Shown: positions 1 through 7,579 of the stretch, in pieces | Position numbering within the stretch: position 1 is the first letter of the stretch | Layout: every line of letters starts with the position of its first letter | Assembly (NCBI GenBank): GCA_902478705.1 | Contig: CABSMB010000010.1 | Location: forward strand, 1-14,871 | Direction: 5' to 3' | Origin: an uncultured Collinsella sp. | Lineage (GTDB): Bacteria; Actinomycetota; Coriobacteriia; Coriobacteriales; Coriobacteriaceae | DNA: 14,871 bases | Translations under genes and position numbers: made by a program | Notes under the pieces: model-generated | What the model was told of the DNA's origin: nothing | What the model saw: only the letters and a program-made list of their open reading frames with translations | Database searches by the model: none

Positions 1-2
1 AA

Positions 3-110
3 GCAGAGCCGCTCAGGGGGAACCTCGACCCCCCGCCCCGGCCTACGGTGACTTGGTTGCACCGTGTGCTGCAGAAGGGGCTTTGCGCGATGACTAGGGC
101 TGAGAAATAA
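3..110 (+). CDS. Possible C-terminal fragment of an upstream gene (uncertain)
   Basis: A frame enters from the left edge and stops at a TAA at 108-110, eight bases before the hairpin at 118-153. About 75 percent of its codons end in G or C, as in the real genes here. It would read ...VTWLHRVLQKGLCAMTRAEK at its end. A second frame (positions 2-97, stop TAG) is also open but has weaker third-position bias. I do not recognise either peptide, and two AGG codons in the first frame are unlike the neighbours. The stretch could equally be non-coding. Confidence 0.25.
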   Translation, partial: AEPLRGNLDPPPRPTVTWLHRVLQKGLCAMTRAEK

Positions 111-117
111 AGTGAGT

Positions 118-153
118 GTGGGCTCTGTCGTTCGAATGAACGACAGAGCCCAC
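118..153. repeat. Perfect 16-bp inverted repeat, possible terminator of the upstream gene
   Basis: Arms 118-133 (GTGGGCTCTGTCGTTC) and 138-153 are exact reverse complements around a four-base GAAT loop. The hairpin is followed by a mixed A/T stretch (AATATTT) and not a clean T run, so it is an imperfect intrinsic terminator candidate. It lies just after the possible end of an upstream frame, which fits that role. Confidence 0.6.
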
Positions 154-202
154 GTCAATATTTCAGCCAACGTACGTCATAGCAATCCCCGGTAGGTCGC
201 AG

Positions 203-274
203 GGTGGCGGCTGAGCCTTTCCCTCGGGAAACTTCGCGAAGCCCAGTTCCCGAGGGAAAGGCTCAGCCGCCACC
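203..274. repeat. Long perfect inverted repeat (28-bp arms) upstream of purE
   Basis: Arms 203-230 and 247-274 are exact reverse complements. The left arm starts GGTGGCGGCTGAGCC and the right arm ends GGCTCAGCCGCCACC. The 16-base centre holds its own palindrome, CTTCGCGAAG (232-241). There is no T tract on either side, so it is not a standard terminator. The right arm ends a few bases before the likely purE promoter. It may be a cruciform-forming element, an operator, or a leftover mobile palindrome. Confidence 0.85.
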
Positions 275-277
275 ACG

Positions 278-306
278 CAGACCGCAGGGACGGGAGCAGC
301 TATACT
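278..306 (+). promoter_or_regulatory. Candidate purE promoter
   Basis: TATACT at 301-306 matches five of six bases of the -10 consensus. The hexamer 17 bp upstream (CAGACC, 278-283) matches only three of six for -35. A short repeat ACTACT-CTC-AGTAGT (304-318) overlaps the expected start site. The call rests mainly on the -10 and on its place about 65 bp before the purE start. Confidence 0.35.
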
Positions 307-369
307 ACTCTCAGTAGTTAAGGGTCGCGGATTCGCCGCGTCACCGCTCTCAACAGGAGGTCTTTGTTT

Positions 370-834
370 ATGGCAGATCAGAAGCCGGTTGTCGGGATCA
401 TCATGGGCTCCAAGTCCGATCTGGGCGTTATGGAAGGTTGCACCGCCGAGCTCGAGGCGCTGGGTGTGCCCTATGAGCTCGTGATCGCGAGCGCGCACCG
501 CACGCCGGCGAAGGTCCACGAGTGGGCCTCGACTGCCGCCGATCGCGGTATCAAAGTGATTATTGCCGCCGCCGGCAAGGCCGCTCACTTGGGCGGTGTC
601 GTGGCTGCGTTTACCCCGCTGCCGGTTATCGGCGTGCCCATGAAGACGAGCGACCTGGGCGGCATGGATTCGCTGCTGTCGATGGTGCAGATGCCTTCGG
701 GCGTGCCCGTTGCCTGCGTCGCAATTAACGGTGCTAAGAACGCCGCTATCTACGCCACGCAGATCCTGGGCGCCTGCGACCCCGAGTACCGCAAGGTTAT
801 CGAGAAGATGAAGCAGGAGATGGCCGACGCCTAG
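370..834 (+). CDS. purE: PurE, N5-carboxyaminoimidazole ribonucleotide mutase (class I)
   Basis: This cytoplasmic enzyme of de novo purine synthesis converts N5-CAIR to CAIR. The 154-residue product is almost wholly the PurE core. It shows GSKSD (13-17), SAHRTP (41-46) and AGKAAHLGG (68-76), followed by QMPSGVPVA. SAHRTP marks class I, which normally works with PurK; no purK is in the window. The loop reads HLGG where E. coli has HLPG, a substitution I believe recurs in related groups. The start chosen is ATG 370, nine bases after AGGAGG (355-360). A TTG at 364 is in frame but too close to that site. The sortase gene begins 36 bp downstream on the same strand, suggesting co-transcription. Confidence 0.96.
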   Translation: MADQKPVVGIIMGSKSDLGVMEGCTAELEALGVPYELVIASAHRTPAKVHEWASTAADRGIKVIIAAAGKAAHLGGVVAAFTPLPVIGVPMKTSDLGGMDSLLSMVQMPSGVPVACVAINGAKNAAIYATQILGACDPEYRKVIEKMKQEMADA

Positions 835-870
835 GAGCTCTGCCATTCCGTTTGCAGCATAAGGAGAGCC

Positions 871-1875
871 ATGTCCGACTATCAGGGAAAACGTTTTTCG
901 GCTTCTCAGATTCCCGATCCAGCCAAGTCGGGAGGCGCCCATGCGCCGCAGCAGGGTCGGGCATCCTCTCCGCAGCAGCCGCGCGCGCCGCGCCCCGTGA
1001 CGCCGGCGAAACATCGTCGTCAGGATACGCCCGCTGCGTATCGCCCCTCGTCGTATGACACGGCAAAGAAGCAGTCGAGGTCGACGAAGCGATCGGACGC
1101 TGCGCCATCGAGCTACGTTGAGCCGCCGCGCAAAAAGCGCCACTCCGTCATCCCCATCTTGCTCATCATTATCGGTATCGGCCTGATCGTTGCCGCTGCC
1201 GCCATCTTTATCAACGCTCAGATTGGCTATAAGCAGGCGAGCGACTCGTATCAAAAGATCGAAAAGCAATATGTGAGCGACAAAGACGCCAGTGGCGTGC
1301 CGATTATCGACTTCAATGCGCTTGCCCAGACAAATCCCGAGGTTGTGGGCTGGATTTACGCACCCGGCACCAACATCAACTACCCCGTGGTGCAGACCAA
1401 CAACAACTCCAAGTACCTCAACACGCTGTTTGACGGCACTGCCAATGCGTCGGGTGCCATCTTCTTGGATAGCGACGATACTGCGCCGGGCATGGTGGAT
1501 CAGCAGACCACGATTTACGGTCATCACATGAACGACGGGTCAATGTTCAACGTGATTTCGAACACAACCGATCAGGCGACGTTCGACAGCATGGAATACG
1601 TGTACTACATCACGCGCGATGCAACGTATAAGTTGCGCCCACTGGCGACCAAGGTGGTCGAGGATACGTATGCCAAGGCACGCACGCCCAACTTTGAGGG
1701 CGATGACGGGCTGACGGATTACCTGTCCGAGATGCTCGACGGTGCCTCTGCCGCGGCGAGCGATGCCACCGATCGCGCCGCTTCGGCAACCAAGGTCGTA
1801 ACGCTCGTGACCTGCCGTTCGCTATCGCTGAGCAACACGCGAGCCGTCATGGTGCTCACGCCGGTCGAGGAGTAA
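871..1875 (+). CDS. srtB: Class B sortase (SrtB family transpeptidase)
   Basis: Membrane-anchored cysteine transpeptidase that attaches surface proteins to the cell wall. The 334 residues comprise a cytoplasmic tail rich in Pro, Arg and Gln (1-90), one membrane helix (about 92-114), then an extracellular sortase domain. WIYAPGTNINYPVVQ (161-175) and IFLDSDD are typical of class B. His218 in YGHHM, Cys315 in TLVTC and Arg324 are the expected catalytic residues. An Ala/Ser/Asp-rich stretch (about 291-306) sits just before the cysteine strand. ATG 871 follows AAGGAGA (861-867). It lies between purE and the MoaE-like gene with short gaps (36 and 32 bp). No protein with a sorting signal is encoded nearby, so the substrate is unknown. 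Confidence 0.93.
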   Translation: MSDYQGKRFSASQIPDPAKSGGAHAPQQGRASSPQQPRAPRPVTPAKHRRQDTPAAYRPSSYDTAKKQSRSTKRSDAAPSSYVEPPRKKRHSVIPILLIIIGIGLIVAAAAIFINAQIGYKQASDSYQKIEKQYVSDKDASGVPIIDFNALAQTNPEVVGWIYAPGTNINYPVVQTNNNSKYLNTLFDGTANASGAIFLDSDDTAPGMVDQQTTIYGHHMNDGSMFNVISNTTDQATFDSMEYVYYITRDATYKLRPLATKVVEDTYAKARTPNFEGDDGLTDYLSEMLDGASAAASDATDRAASATKVVTLVTCRSLSLSNTRAVMVLTPVEE

Positions 1876-1907
1876 ATTAGCTACTGAATACAGTAAAGGG
1901 AGAAACA

Positions 1908-2324
1908 ATGCTTGAGAGTGGCACATCGATGCCTTCGGTTGATGCTTGGCTGCGCGAGGCCAAGGCCGATGCTTCGGCGGCTGGCTGTGGGATGTACCTG
2001 ACGCACAACGGCGTGGTACGCGCGACGCCAAAGTCCGAGGTGCGTGGGGTCGAGACCGATGGCGTGGCGCCCGGACATAAGGTGGGCGGCATGGTGTTTG
2101 GCTTCGATGCCAAAAAGGTGCGGGCCGCTATCGAGGCGACGCGTGCGATGCCGGGCATCGGCTATGTGCGCGTGTGGCTGGCGAGCGGCGAGCTTGCCGT
2201 GGGCGACGATATCATGCTCGTGCTCATCGGCGGGGACATTCGCCCGCACGTGGTCGATGCGCTGCAGGCGCTTGTCGGTACCATTAAAAATGAATGCGTG
2301 AGCGAGGTCGAGCGCGAGGCATAG
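1908..2324 (+). CDS. MoaE-like protein (molybdopterin synthase large-subunit family)
   Basis: A 138-residue soluble protein. The C-terminal half (GYVRVWLASGELAVGDD, then GGDIRPHVVDALQALVGTIK) resembles the MoaE fold, in which MoaE with MoaD adds sulfur to precursor Z to make molybdopterin. A GMYLTHNGVVRATPKS segment takes the place of the usual MoaE GTVR region. By eye, the lysine of GTIK aligns with the first catalytic lysine of E. coli MoaE, but the second lysine (PFWK in E. coli) has no counterpart. No moaD or other cofactor gene is in the window, so molybdopterin synthase activity is doubtful. The start follows AAAGGGAG. It is probably last in the purE operon, ahead of the 2355-2393 terminator. 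Confidence 0.7.
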   Translation: MLESGTSMPSVDAWLREAKADASAAGCGMYLTHNGVVRATPKSEVRGVETDGVAPGHKVGGMVFGFDAKKVRAAIEATRAMPGIGYVRVWLASGELAVGDDIMLVLIGGDIRPHVVDALQALVGTIKNECVSEVEREA

Positions 2325-2354
2325 GCTTCGCGTCGATAGAAGGCTCGTTTACAA

Positions 2355-2393
2355 AAAATGCCCGCCGGTACGTGTGATACCGGCGGGCATTTT
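2355..2393. terminator. Bidirectional intrinsic terminator
   Basis: Perfect 16-bp stem (2355-2370 with 2378-2393) and a seven-base loop. The stem has an A tract on the left and a T tract on the right (ATGCCCGCCGGTA core), so it can work on both strands. It lies between the convergent MoaE-like and CmpB-like genes and ends both. Confidence 0.93.
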
Positions 2394-2414
2394 GCGTTTT
2401 GGGCGCGCTGGACG

Positions 2415-3641
2415 CTACACGCGCGTCGCGTCCTTGGGGCTCATGGTCATGCTCTGGAAGCGGTTTTCCATGTAGTCGTTATCGAAGTACTTGCCGTAGA
2501 ACTGCGCGACGGGAATATCGGGCTCCGTGCCGTTGACGCGCTGATACCAATAATCGAGCGACTGCAGCGTCATGACACCGTCGACCAGCATAATGATGGT
2601 GAAGATGACGGTTGCCGAGTAGCGGCTCTTCCACGGAATCATGTTGATGAGCTTGAGCAGCCTCGGCAGCAGCTTGATCCAGATAAGGCCACCCAGGCCC
2701 CACAGGCAGGCAAAGCCCGTGCAGGTGCGTCCGCCCGTAAGGACGGCGAGCGGGTCGGGCATGCCAAAGAGCTTCATATGCGAGTAGCTCCACGAGACCA
2801 CGCCGAACGAGGTTTGCATAAACCAGCCCACGAACACCTCAAAGCTCGCGCCGAGCACAGCACTTACCAGGAAAATGATGATGGGATTCTTTTTATAGAA
2901 GCGGTTGAGCACCATGGTCATGAGTACGGCGCCAAAGCCGTAGATGGGGCTGAAGGGGCCAAACAACATACCGGCGCGGTCCTGGTAGACGCCCGGGTCG
3001 TCGACCGTCATGTGCCAGATGTCCTCGGCGATCAGACCGAGTATGCAGCAGACGAAGAATACCCAGAACAGGTTGAAGTAGTTGAGCTTGATGTAACCCT
3101 CGCCGGTCTCGTCGCGACCGAGCATGCCCTCGGCGGCGGCGTCACGGTCGAGCATCTCCTGCAGGCGGCGCTGCAACTCGCGCTCCTGGCGCAGCGTGGG
3201 GTCGACGGTGGCCGAAAGCGCAATGAGGATGCCGAGCTGGATCGCGGGGCGCAGCAGGAAGGGCCCGATACCCTGGAGCATCACGTCGACCAAAAGTTCG
3301 ACGACGGTGAATGCAATAAGGATGTAGGACAGGCGGGCGGCGTTGCGGCGCTGGTTTTTGATAAGGTCCAGGCCAAAGATGATTAGGATGACGGCACTTG
3401 CCGCAGAGAGCATGATGCCGGCGACGATAAGGCCGACCGCGACGAGTGTGTTGTCGCCGAGCTTGGCGGCGGCGTTGCCGTTGATGAGCGCGGTGATGAC
3501 CTGCCACATAAAGGCGCCGACTGACGGGAGCGTTCCTACGCCGGACAGGATGCACAGGACGGCGTACACCTTAATGATGAGCGGGATCTTCTTGACCTCC
3601 GTGGCGCTGGGGACGCTGGGGTCGAGTTCGTTTCGATCCAT
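2415..3641 (-). CDS. CmpB-type putative ABC transporter permease, multi-pass membrane protein
   Basis: A 408-residue polytopic membrane protein. Its C-terminal part (about 188-365) has features I associate with the CmpB/DUF1113 family annotated as putative ABC transporter permease: MLFGPFSPIYGFGAVLM (225-241), GASFEVFVGW (264-273), VSWSY (282-286) and the GGRTCTGF to LWGLGGL run (303-319). The N-terminal third adds about four more hydrophobic segments (21-145). A charged cytoplasmic stretch (146-183) joins the halves. No partner ATPase lies beside it, and transport has not been shown from sequence; the family name is historical. ATG is at 3641, with AAAGG eight bases upstream. It is the only gene here on the minus strand and has its own promoter. 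Confidence 0.82.
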   Translation of the reverse strand: MDRNELDPSVPSATEVKKIPLIIKVYAVLCILSGVGTLPSVGAFMWQVITALINGNAAAKLGDNTLVAVGLIVAGIMLSAASAVILIIFGLDLIKNQRRNAARLSYILIAFTVVELLVDVMLQGIGPFLLRPAIQLGILIALSATVDPTLRQERELQRRLQEMLDRDAAAEGMLGRDETGEGYIKLNYFNLFWVFFVCCILGLIAEDIWHMTVDDPGVYQDRAGMLFGPFSPIYGFGAVLMTMVLNRFYKKNPIIIFLVSAVLGASFEVFVGWFMQTSFGVVSWSYSHMKLFGMPDPLAVLTGGRTCTGFACLWGLGGLIWIKLLPRLLKLINMIPWKSRYSATVIFTIIMLVDGVMTLQSLDYWYQRVNGTEPDIPVAQFYGKYFDNDYMENRFQSMTMSPKDATRV

Positions 3642-3667
3642 ACAGAACCTTTCTCGCTTTGTTGTAG

Positions 3668-3696
3668 GTTATAAGGATACGCCGCCGACCTGCCAA
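3668..3696 (-). promoter_or_regulatory. Promoter of the CmpB-like gene
   Basis: On the minus strand, TTGGCA (3696-3691) and TATAAC (3673-3668) each match five of six consensus bases and are exactly 17 bp apart. Transcription would start near 3661, giving a leader of about 20 bases that carries the ribosome site. Confidence 0.72.
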
Positions 3697-3856
3697 AAGA
3701 CAGAGCGAACGTCCCAATTGCAACTTTGTAATCCCCAACGGTGGACGCGGCGGCCATCTGGGGGCGCGGGCGCTTGCACTGGACGGACCGATAAAATGTT
3801 TGGCCGCAAAACGGATTATTAGCTCGGTGGGCTTTTAAAAAGCGCTGCTCATGCGC

Positions 3857-3885
3857 TGGGGAGCGCGTCGCGCCGTGCGTATAAT
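3857..3885 (+). promoter_or_regulatory. Likely purF promoter
   Basis: A perfect TATAAT lies at 3880-3885. The hexamer 17 bp upstream, TGGGGA (3857-3862), is a weak -35, so the site may need an activator. Transcription would begin near 3892, about 35 bases before the purF start. Confidence 0.6.
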
Positions 3886-3926
3886 AAGGCGGGTAACGCC
3901 AAAATACGAGGCTCTGAGGGGATGCC

Positions 3927-5597
3927 ATGTCTCAAGAAACCATCCGCGCGGCCGAGCGTGCCGCGGGACAGGTGAACGCCATGTCGACGTATGATCCGGA
4001 CTCCGACCAGCTGCATGAGGAATGCGGCGTTTTTGGTGTCTGGGCGCCCGATCGCGACGTGGCTCGACTGACGTACTTTGGCCTGCGTGCACTGCAGCAC
4101 CGTGGCCAAGAATCGGCGGGAATCGCCGTGGGTGACGGCGGTACGGTTATGGTCCGCAAGGATCTGGGCCTGCTCGACCGCGTGTTCTCCAATGCCGACT
4201 TGTCGACGCTCTCCGGTCAGCTGGCCGTGGGTCATGTGCGCTACGGCACCGCCGGCGCCAAGAGCTGGGAAGCCTCTCAGCCGCACCTCTCTACCATCAA
4301 TAGCGTCATTATTGCGCTCGCGCACAACGGCACCCTCGTCAACACCGACGAGCTGCGCCGCCAGCTGATCGAGCTGGGCGTGCCGTTCCTCTCCAACTCG
4401 GATTCCGAGGTCGCGACCAAGCTCATCGGCTACTTTACCCAGCGTACGGGCCATCTGCGCGAGGGCATTCGCAAGACCATGGAGCTCGTGCGCGGCGGCT
4501 ACGCCATGACGCTCATCAATGAGCAGGCGCTCTACGCTTTCCGCGATCCGCACGGCATTCGCCCGCTCGTGTTGGGCAAGCTGGTGGACGAGGGCCTGGA
4601 CCAGGCCGATGCCGCATCCGTTTCGCAGCTGCCGTCGCAGGACGGCGCCGCGACGGTTAACATTGCCACCCATGTCACCCGCGCCGGCGGCTGGGTCGTC
4701 GCCTCCGAGACTTGTGCGCTCGACATTGTGGGTGCCGAGTACGTCCGCGACGTCCGTCCCGGTGAGATTTTGCGCATCAGCGCCGAGGGCCTTGTGTCCG
4801 AGCAGGGCGTGCCTGCTGCCGAAGAGCCTGCTAACTGCATCTTTGAGCAGGTCTACTTCGCTCGTCCCGATTCCATCATGAACGGCAAGAGCGTCTACGC
4901 CTGCCGTTATGACATGGGTCGTCAGCTGGCACATGAGGAGCCCGTCGAGGCCGACCTGGTCATCGGCGTGCCCGACTCCGGCCTGCCGCCCGCGGAGGGC
5001 TATTCGCACGAGAGCGGCATTCCCTTTGGTGAGGGCCTTATCAAGAACCGCTACGTGGGTCGTACGTTTATCGAGCCTACGCAGGAGCTGCGTGCCATGG
5101 GCGTGCGTATGAAGCTCAACCCGCTGCGTGACAACATCGAGGGCAAGCGCCTGGTCGTCATCGACGATTCTATCGTCCGCGGCACCACCATGGTGCAGCT
5201 CGTCAAGATGCTGCGCAACGCCGGCGCCAAAGAGATTCACATTCGCATCAACTCGCCCGAGGTCATCTGGCCGTGCTTCTACGGCATCGATACCGACGTG
5301 CAGTCGCAGCTCATCAGCGCCAACAAGACGGTTGACGAGATTTGCGAGTACATTGGCGCCGATTCGCTGGCCTTCCTTTCGGTCGAGGGTCTGCTAAAGG
5401 TCATGCCCAAGGGCGGCTACTGCGATGCGTGCTTTACCGGCCGCTACCCCGTGGCGATTCCCGAGAGTTTTGGCCGCGACAAGTTCATGGAGGGCTTTAA
5501 GCCCCGCAACCTGGACAAGCCGCTGCACTTTGATGACGACGCCGTGGTCGAGAAATACGTCGACCGCAGCTGGGAAGAGGAGCACGGCGAGGCCTAA
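3927..5597 (+). CDS. purF: PurF, amidophosphoribosyltransferase
   Basis: First committed step of purine synthesis: PRPP and glutamine give phosphoribosylamine. The 556 residues comprise an N-terminal Ntn glutaminase and a C-terminal phosphoribosyltransferase. Cys33 (EECGVFG) is the catalytic nucleophile, so the first 32 residues are probably a removed propeptide, longer than that of Bacillus. FGLRALQHRGQESAGI and VRYGTAG follow. The PRPP loop VVIDDSIVRGTT is at 410-421. Cys304, Cys450, Cys499 and Cys502 match the four ligands of the Bacillus-type 4Fe-4S cluster, implying oxygen sensitivity. ATG 3927 follows GAGGGG; an in-frame ATG at 3981 would give a 14-residue propeptide. purM is 156 bp downstream on the same strand. 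Confidence 0.97.
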   Translation: MSQETIRAAERAAGQVNAMSTYDPDSDQLHEECGVFGVWAPDRDVARLTYFGLRALQHRGQESAGIAVGDGGTVMVRKDLGLLDRVFSNADLSTLSGQLAVGHVRYGTAGAKSWEASQPHLSTINSVIIALAHNGTLVNTDELRRQLIELGVPFLSNSDSEVATKLIGYFTQRTGHLREGIRKTMELVRGGYAMTLINEQALYAFRDPHGIRPLVLGKLVDEGLDQADAASVSQLPSQDGAATVNIATHVTRAGGWVVASETCALDIVGAEYVRDVRPGEILRISAEGLVSEQGVPAAEEPANCIFEQVYFARPDSIMNGKSVYACRYDMGRQLAHEEPVEADLVIGVPDSGLPPAEGYSHESGIPFGEGLIKNRYVGRTFIEPTQELRAMGVRMKLNPLRDNIEGKRLVVIDDSIVRGTTMVQLVKMLRNAGAKEIHIRINSPEVIWPCFYGIDTDVQSQLISANKTVDEICEYIGADSLAFLSVEGLLKVMPKGGYCDACFTGRYPVAIPESFGRDKFMEGFKPRNLDKPLHFDDDAVVEKYVDRSWEEEHGEA

Positions 5598-5621
5598 AAC
5601 CTGCCAAAAAGGGACAGGTTT
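5597..5621 (+). repeat. Short hairpin with GGGACA motif after purF
   Basis: Stem AAACCTG (5597-5603) pairs with CAGGTTT (5615-5621) around an 11-base loop ending in GGGA. TATTTT follows, so it may act as a weak terminator. CAGGT can instead pair with ACCTG at 5637-5641. It belongs to the GGGACA hairpin set but is atypical, because the motif straddles the loop and the 3' arm. Confidence 0.6.
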
Positions 5622-5658
5622 ATTTTGATAGGTTTTACCTGCTGTTTTGTTGATATGA

Positions 5659-5733
5659 CGGCGCGTGTTTCTATGGCGCGCGCCGAAATGAACGCAACTA
5701 TGAGCACCGTTTGGCGCCCGCGCGGCAAACGGT
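5659..5733 (+). promoter_or_regulatory. Two hairpins in the purM leader
   Basis: CGGCGCG (5659-5665) pairs with CGCGCCG (5679-5685), and ACCGTTTG (5706-5713) pairs with CAAACGGT (5726-5733). The second ends eight bases before the purM ribosome site (GAGGAAGG, 5741-5748). Neither has a T run. A leader role in purM-purN expression is possible but unproven. I do not see a purine riboswitch core. Confidence 0.4.
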
Positions 5734-5753
5734 AATGGGAGAGGAAGGCTCAG

Positions 5754-6857
5754 ATGAGCGACAGCAAGCATGTGACGTACGAGGACGCCGGCGTCGATAC
5801 CGCCGAGGGCGGTCGCGCCGTCGACGCGATTAAGCAGATGGTCAAGGACACCAACCGACCCGAGGTCATCGGCGGCATCGGTGGCTTTGGTGGCCTGTTC
5901 TCGGCCGCCTCGCTTAAGGATATGGAAGACCCGATCCTGATCAGCGGCACCGACGGCGTGGGCACCAAGCTCGTGCTCGCCCAGATTATGGATCGTCACG
6001 AGACGGTGGGCCAGGACCTGGTCGCCATGTGCGTCAACGACATTCTGGCTTCGGGCGCCGAGCCGCTGTTCTTCCTGGACTACGTTGCCATCGGCCATAT
6101 CGAGGCCGAGCACATGGCAAAGATCATCAAGGGCGTGGCCGACGGCTGCAAGCTTGCGGGCTGCGCGCTCGTGGGCGGCGAGATGGCCGAGCACCCGGGC
6201 GTCATGGCTCCTGCCGACTACGATCTCGCCGGCTTTACCGTGGGCGTTGTCGACCGTCCCAAGATGCTCGACCCCGCGAACGTTCGCCCCGGCGATGTGA
6301 TCCTGGGCCTGCCTTCTACCGGCGTGCATTCCAACGGTTACTCGCTCGTGCGCAAGGTTATCGGTGTCGACGGCATCAAGCCGGGCACGCCCGAGGCCGC
6401 CGCTAAGGCCGAGGAGCTGAGCCGTCCGCTCGAGGAGCTCGGCGGCGCTTCGCTGGCCGACGCCCTGCTGGCCCCCACGCGCATCTACGTCAAGCCGATT
6501 CTGGAGCTGCTCCGCGGTGGCGCCAACGTTCATGCCATTGCCCATATCACCGGCGGCGGTATTACCGAGAATCTCAACCGCGCGCTCGCCGACGACGTCG
6601 ATGCCGTGGTCACCCGCAGCGGCGCCGAGATGGGCTGGGATGTTCCGCCCGTCATCACCTACGTGTCGCGCCAGGCCGAGCTCGCGCCCAACGAGGCATG
6701 CAAGACCTTCAACATGGGCGTCGGCCTGTGCCTGATCGTCGCCCCCGAGGACGAGGCTGCCGTGACCGAGGCCCTGGTCGCTCTGGGCGAGAAGCCGTTC
6801 CGCGTGGGCGAGTGCGTCGAGGGTTCCGGTAAGGTCGTGTACTCCGATGAGCGCTAA
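5754..6857 (+). CDS. purM: PurM, phosphoribosylformylglycinamidine cyclo-ligase (AIR synthetase)
   Basis: Uses ATP to close FGAM into aminoimidazole ribonucleotide, the precursor of the PurE-stage substrate. The 367-residue length is normal for the family. Motifs in order: GTDGVGTK (65-72), VNDILASGAEPLFFLDY (94-110), GGEMAEHPG (141-149), STGVHSNGYSLVR (188-200), HITGGG (264-269) and FNMGVGL near the end. It is a cytoplasmic member of the PurM/PurL ATP-binding superfamily. ATG 5754 follows GAGGAAGG. Its last 11 bases overlap the start of purN, so the two are almost certainly translated from one message. Confidence 0.97.
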   Translation: MSDSKHVTYEDAGVDTAEGGRAVDAIKQMVKDTNRPEVIGGIGGFGGLFSAASLKDMEDPILISGTDGVGTKLVLAQIMDRHETVGQDLVAMCVNDILASGAEPLFFLDYVAIGHIEAEHMAKIIKGVADGCKLAGCALVGGEMAEHPGVMAPADYDLAGFTVGVVDRPKMLDPANVRPGDVILGLPSTGVHSNGYSLVRKVIGVDGIKPGTPEAAAKAEELSRPLEELGGASLADALLAPTRIYVKPILELLRGGANVHAIAHITGGGITENLNRALADDVDAVVTRSGAEMGWDVPPVITYVSRQAELAPNEACKTFNMGVGLCLIVAPEDEAAVTEALVALGEKPFRVGECVEGSGKVVYSDER

Positions 6858-7548
6858 CGAGCAGATGACTGCTGCTGAGGTTCTGGCCTGGGACCCGTAT
6901 ACCCGTCCGACCGGCACTGATACCGCCGAGCCGCTCAAGATCGGCGTGCTTATCAGCGGTTCTGGTACCAACCTGCAGGCGCTGATCGACCTGATCGCAG
7001 CTGGCAAGCTCAACGCCTCGATTGAGCTTGTGGTGTCGAGCCGCCCTTCGGCTAAGGGTCTGCAGCGTGCAGAGCGCGCGGGCATCCAGACGCTTACGCT
7101 GTCCAAGGATGTCTATGCTGATCCCATCGCGGCTGACGAGATTATCGCGCACGAGCTGCTCGAACGCGGCTGCGAGTACGTGGTGATGGCCGGCTACATG
7201 CGCATGGTGCACACGCCGCTGCTGGCGGCGTTCCCCAATCGCGTGGTCAACCTGCACCCGGCATTGCTGCCGAGCTTTACCGGTGCCCATGCGATTGACG
7301 ATGCGTTTGCTCGCGGCGTCAAGGTTACTGGCGTGACCGTGCACTTTGCCAACGAGATCTACGACAACGGCCCCATCATCGCCCAGCGTGCGCTGGCTGT
7401 TGAGGAGGGCTGGGACGTCGACACGCTCGAGGAGCACATCCATGCGATCGAGCATGTGCTGTATCCCGAGGTCGTGCAGATGCTCGCCGACGGTCGCGTT
7501 CACGTGCTGGAGAGCGGCAAGGTCGCAATTGATGCGCCTCGCGGCTAG
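6847..7548 (+). CDS. purN: PurN, phosphoribosylglycinamide formyltransferase
   Basis: Transfers the formyl group of 10-formyltetrahydrofolate to GAR, giving FGAR. SGSGTNLQ (37-44) binds the phosphate. Asn135 and His137 of NLHPALLPSF and Asp173 of YDNGP are the catalytic triad known in E. coli PurN. Residues 1-30 form an extension before the usual start of the fold (KIGVLISGSG), giving 233 residues against about 212 in E. coli. ATG 6847 overlaps purM by 11 bp, typical of translational coupling; ATG 6865 is an alternative. Neither has a strong ribosome site. A terminator follows 31 bp after the stop codon. Confidence 0.96.
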   Translation: MSANEQMTAAEVLAWDPYTRPTGTDTAEPLKIGVLISGSGTNLQALIDLIAAGKLNASIELVVSSRPSAKGLQRAERAGIQTLTLSKDVYADPIAADEIIAHELLERGCEYVVMAGYMRMVHTPLLAAFPNRVVNLHPALLPSFTGAHAIDDAFARGVKVTGVTVHFANEIYDNGPIIAQRALAVEEGWDVDTLEEHIHAIEHVLYPEVVQMLADGRVHVLESGKVAIDAPRG

Positions 7549-7579
7549 TGGCGCACAGTACAATTTAGCCGAGTAGTCA

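Noticed and set aside
16..35. GGGGG...CCCCC hairpin near the left edge as part of a structural RNA
   Set aside because: No tRNA, tmRNA, SRP or RNase P signature could be matched on either strand.
163..1527. Long open frame on the minus strand across purE and the sortase gene
   Set aside because: It is antisense to two genes with clear motifs, and its product is rich in Arg, His and Gly with no recognisable domain. In GC-rich genes the opposite strand often stays open.
3849..5240. 463-codon minus-strand frame opposite purF
   Set aside because: Antisense shadow of an enzyme with intact catalytic and Fe-S residues.
3688..5609. Shared 11-mer ACCTGCCAAAA near the CmpB-like promoter (3688-3698) and after purF (5599-5609)
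   Set aside because: Many 11-base matches are expected by chance in a window this size, and the flanks diverge.
5598..5753. Purine riboswitch before purM
   Set aside because: Hairpins are present, but the conserved junction and loop sequences of known purine or PRPP riboswitches were not seen.
5394..7106. 570-codon open frame on the minus strand opposite purF-purM-purN
   Set aside because: Same cause: it shadows well-supported purine genes, spans a gene junction, and shows no family motif.
7559..7564. TACAAT after purN as a promoter for a small RNA ending at the 7580-7624 terminator
   Set aside because: No -35 at a suitable distance, and the hairpin is fully explained as the purN terminator.
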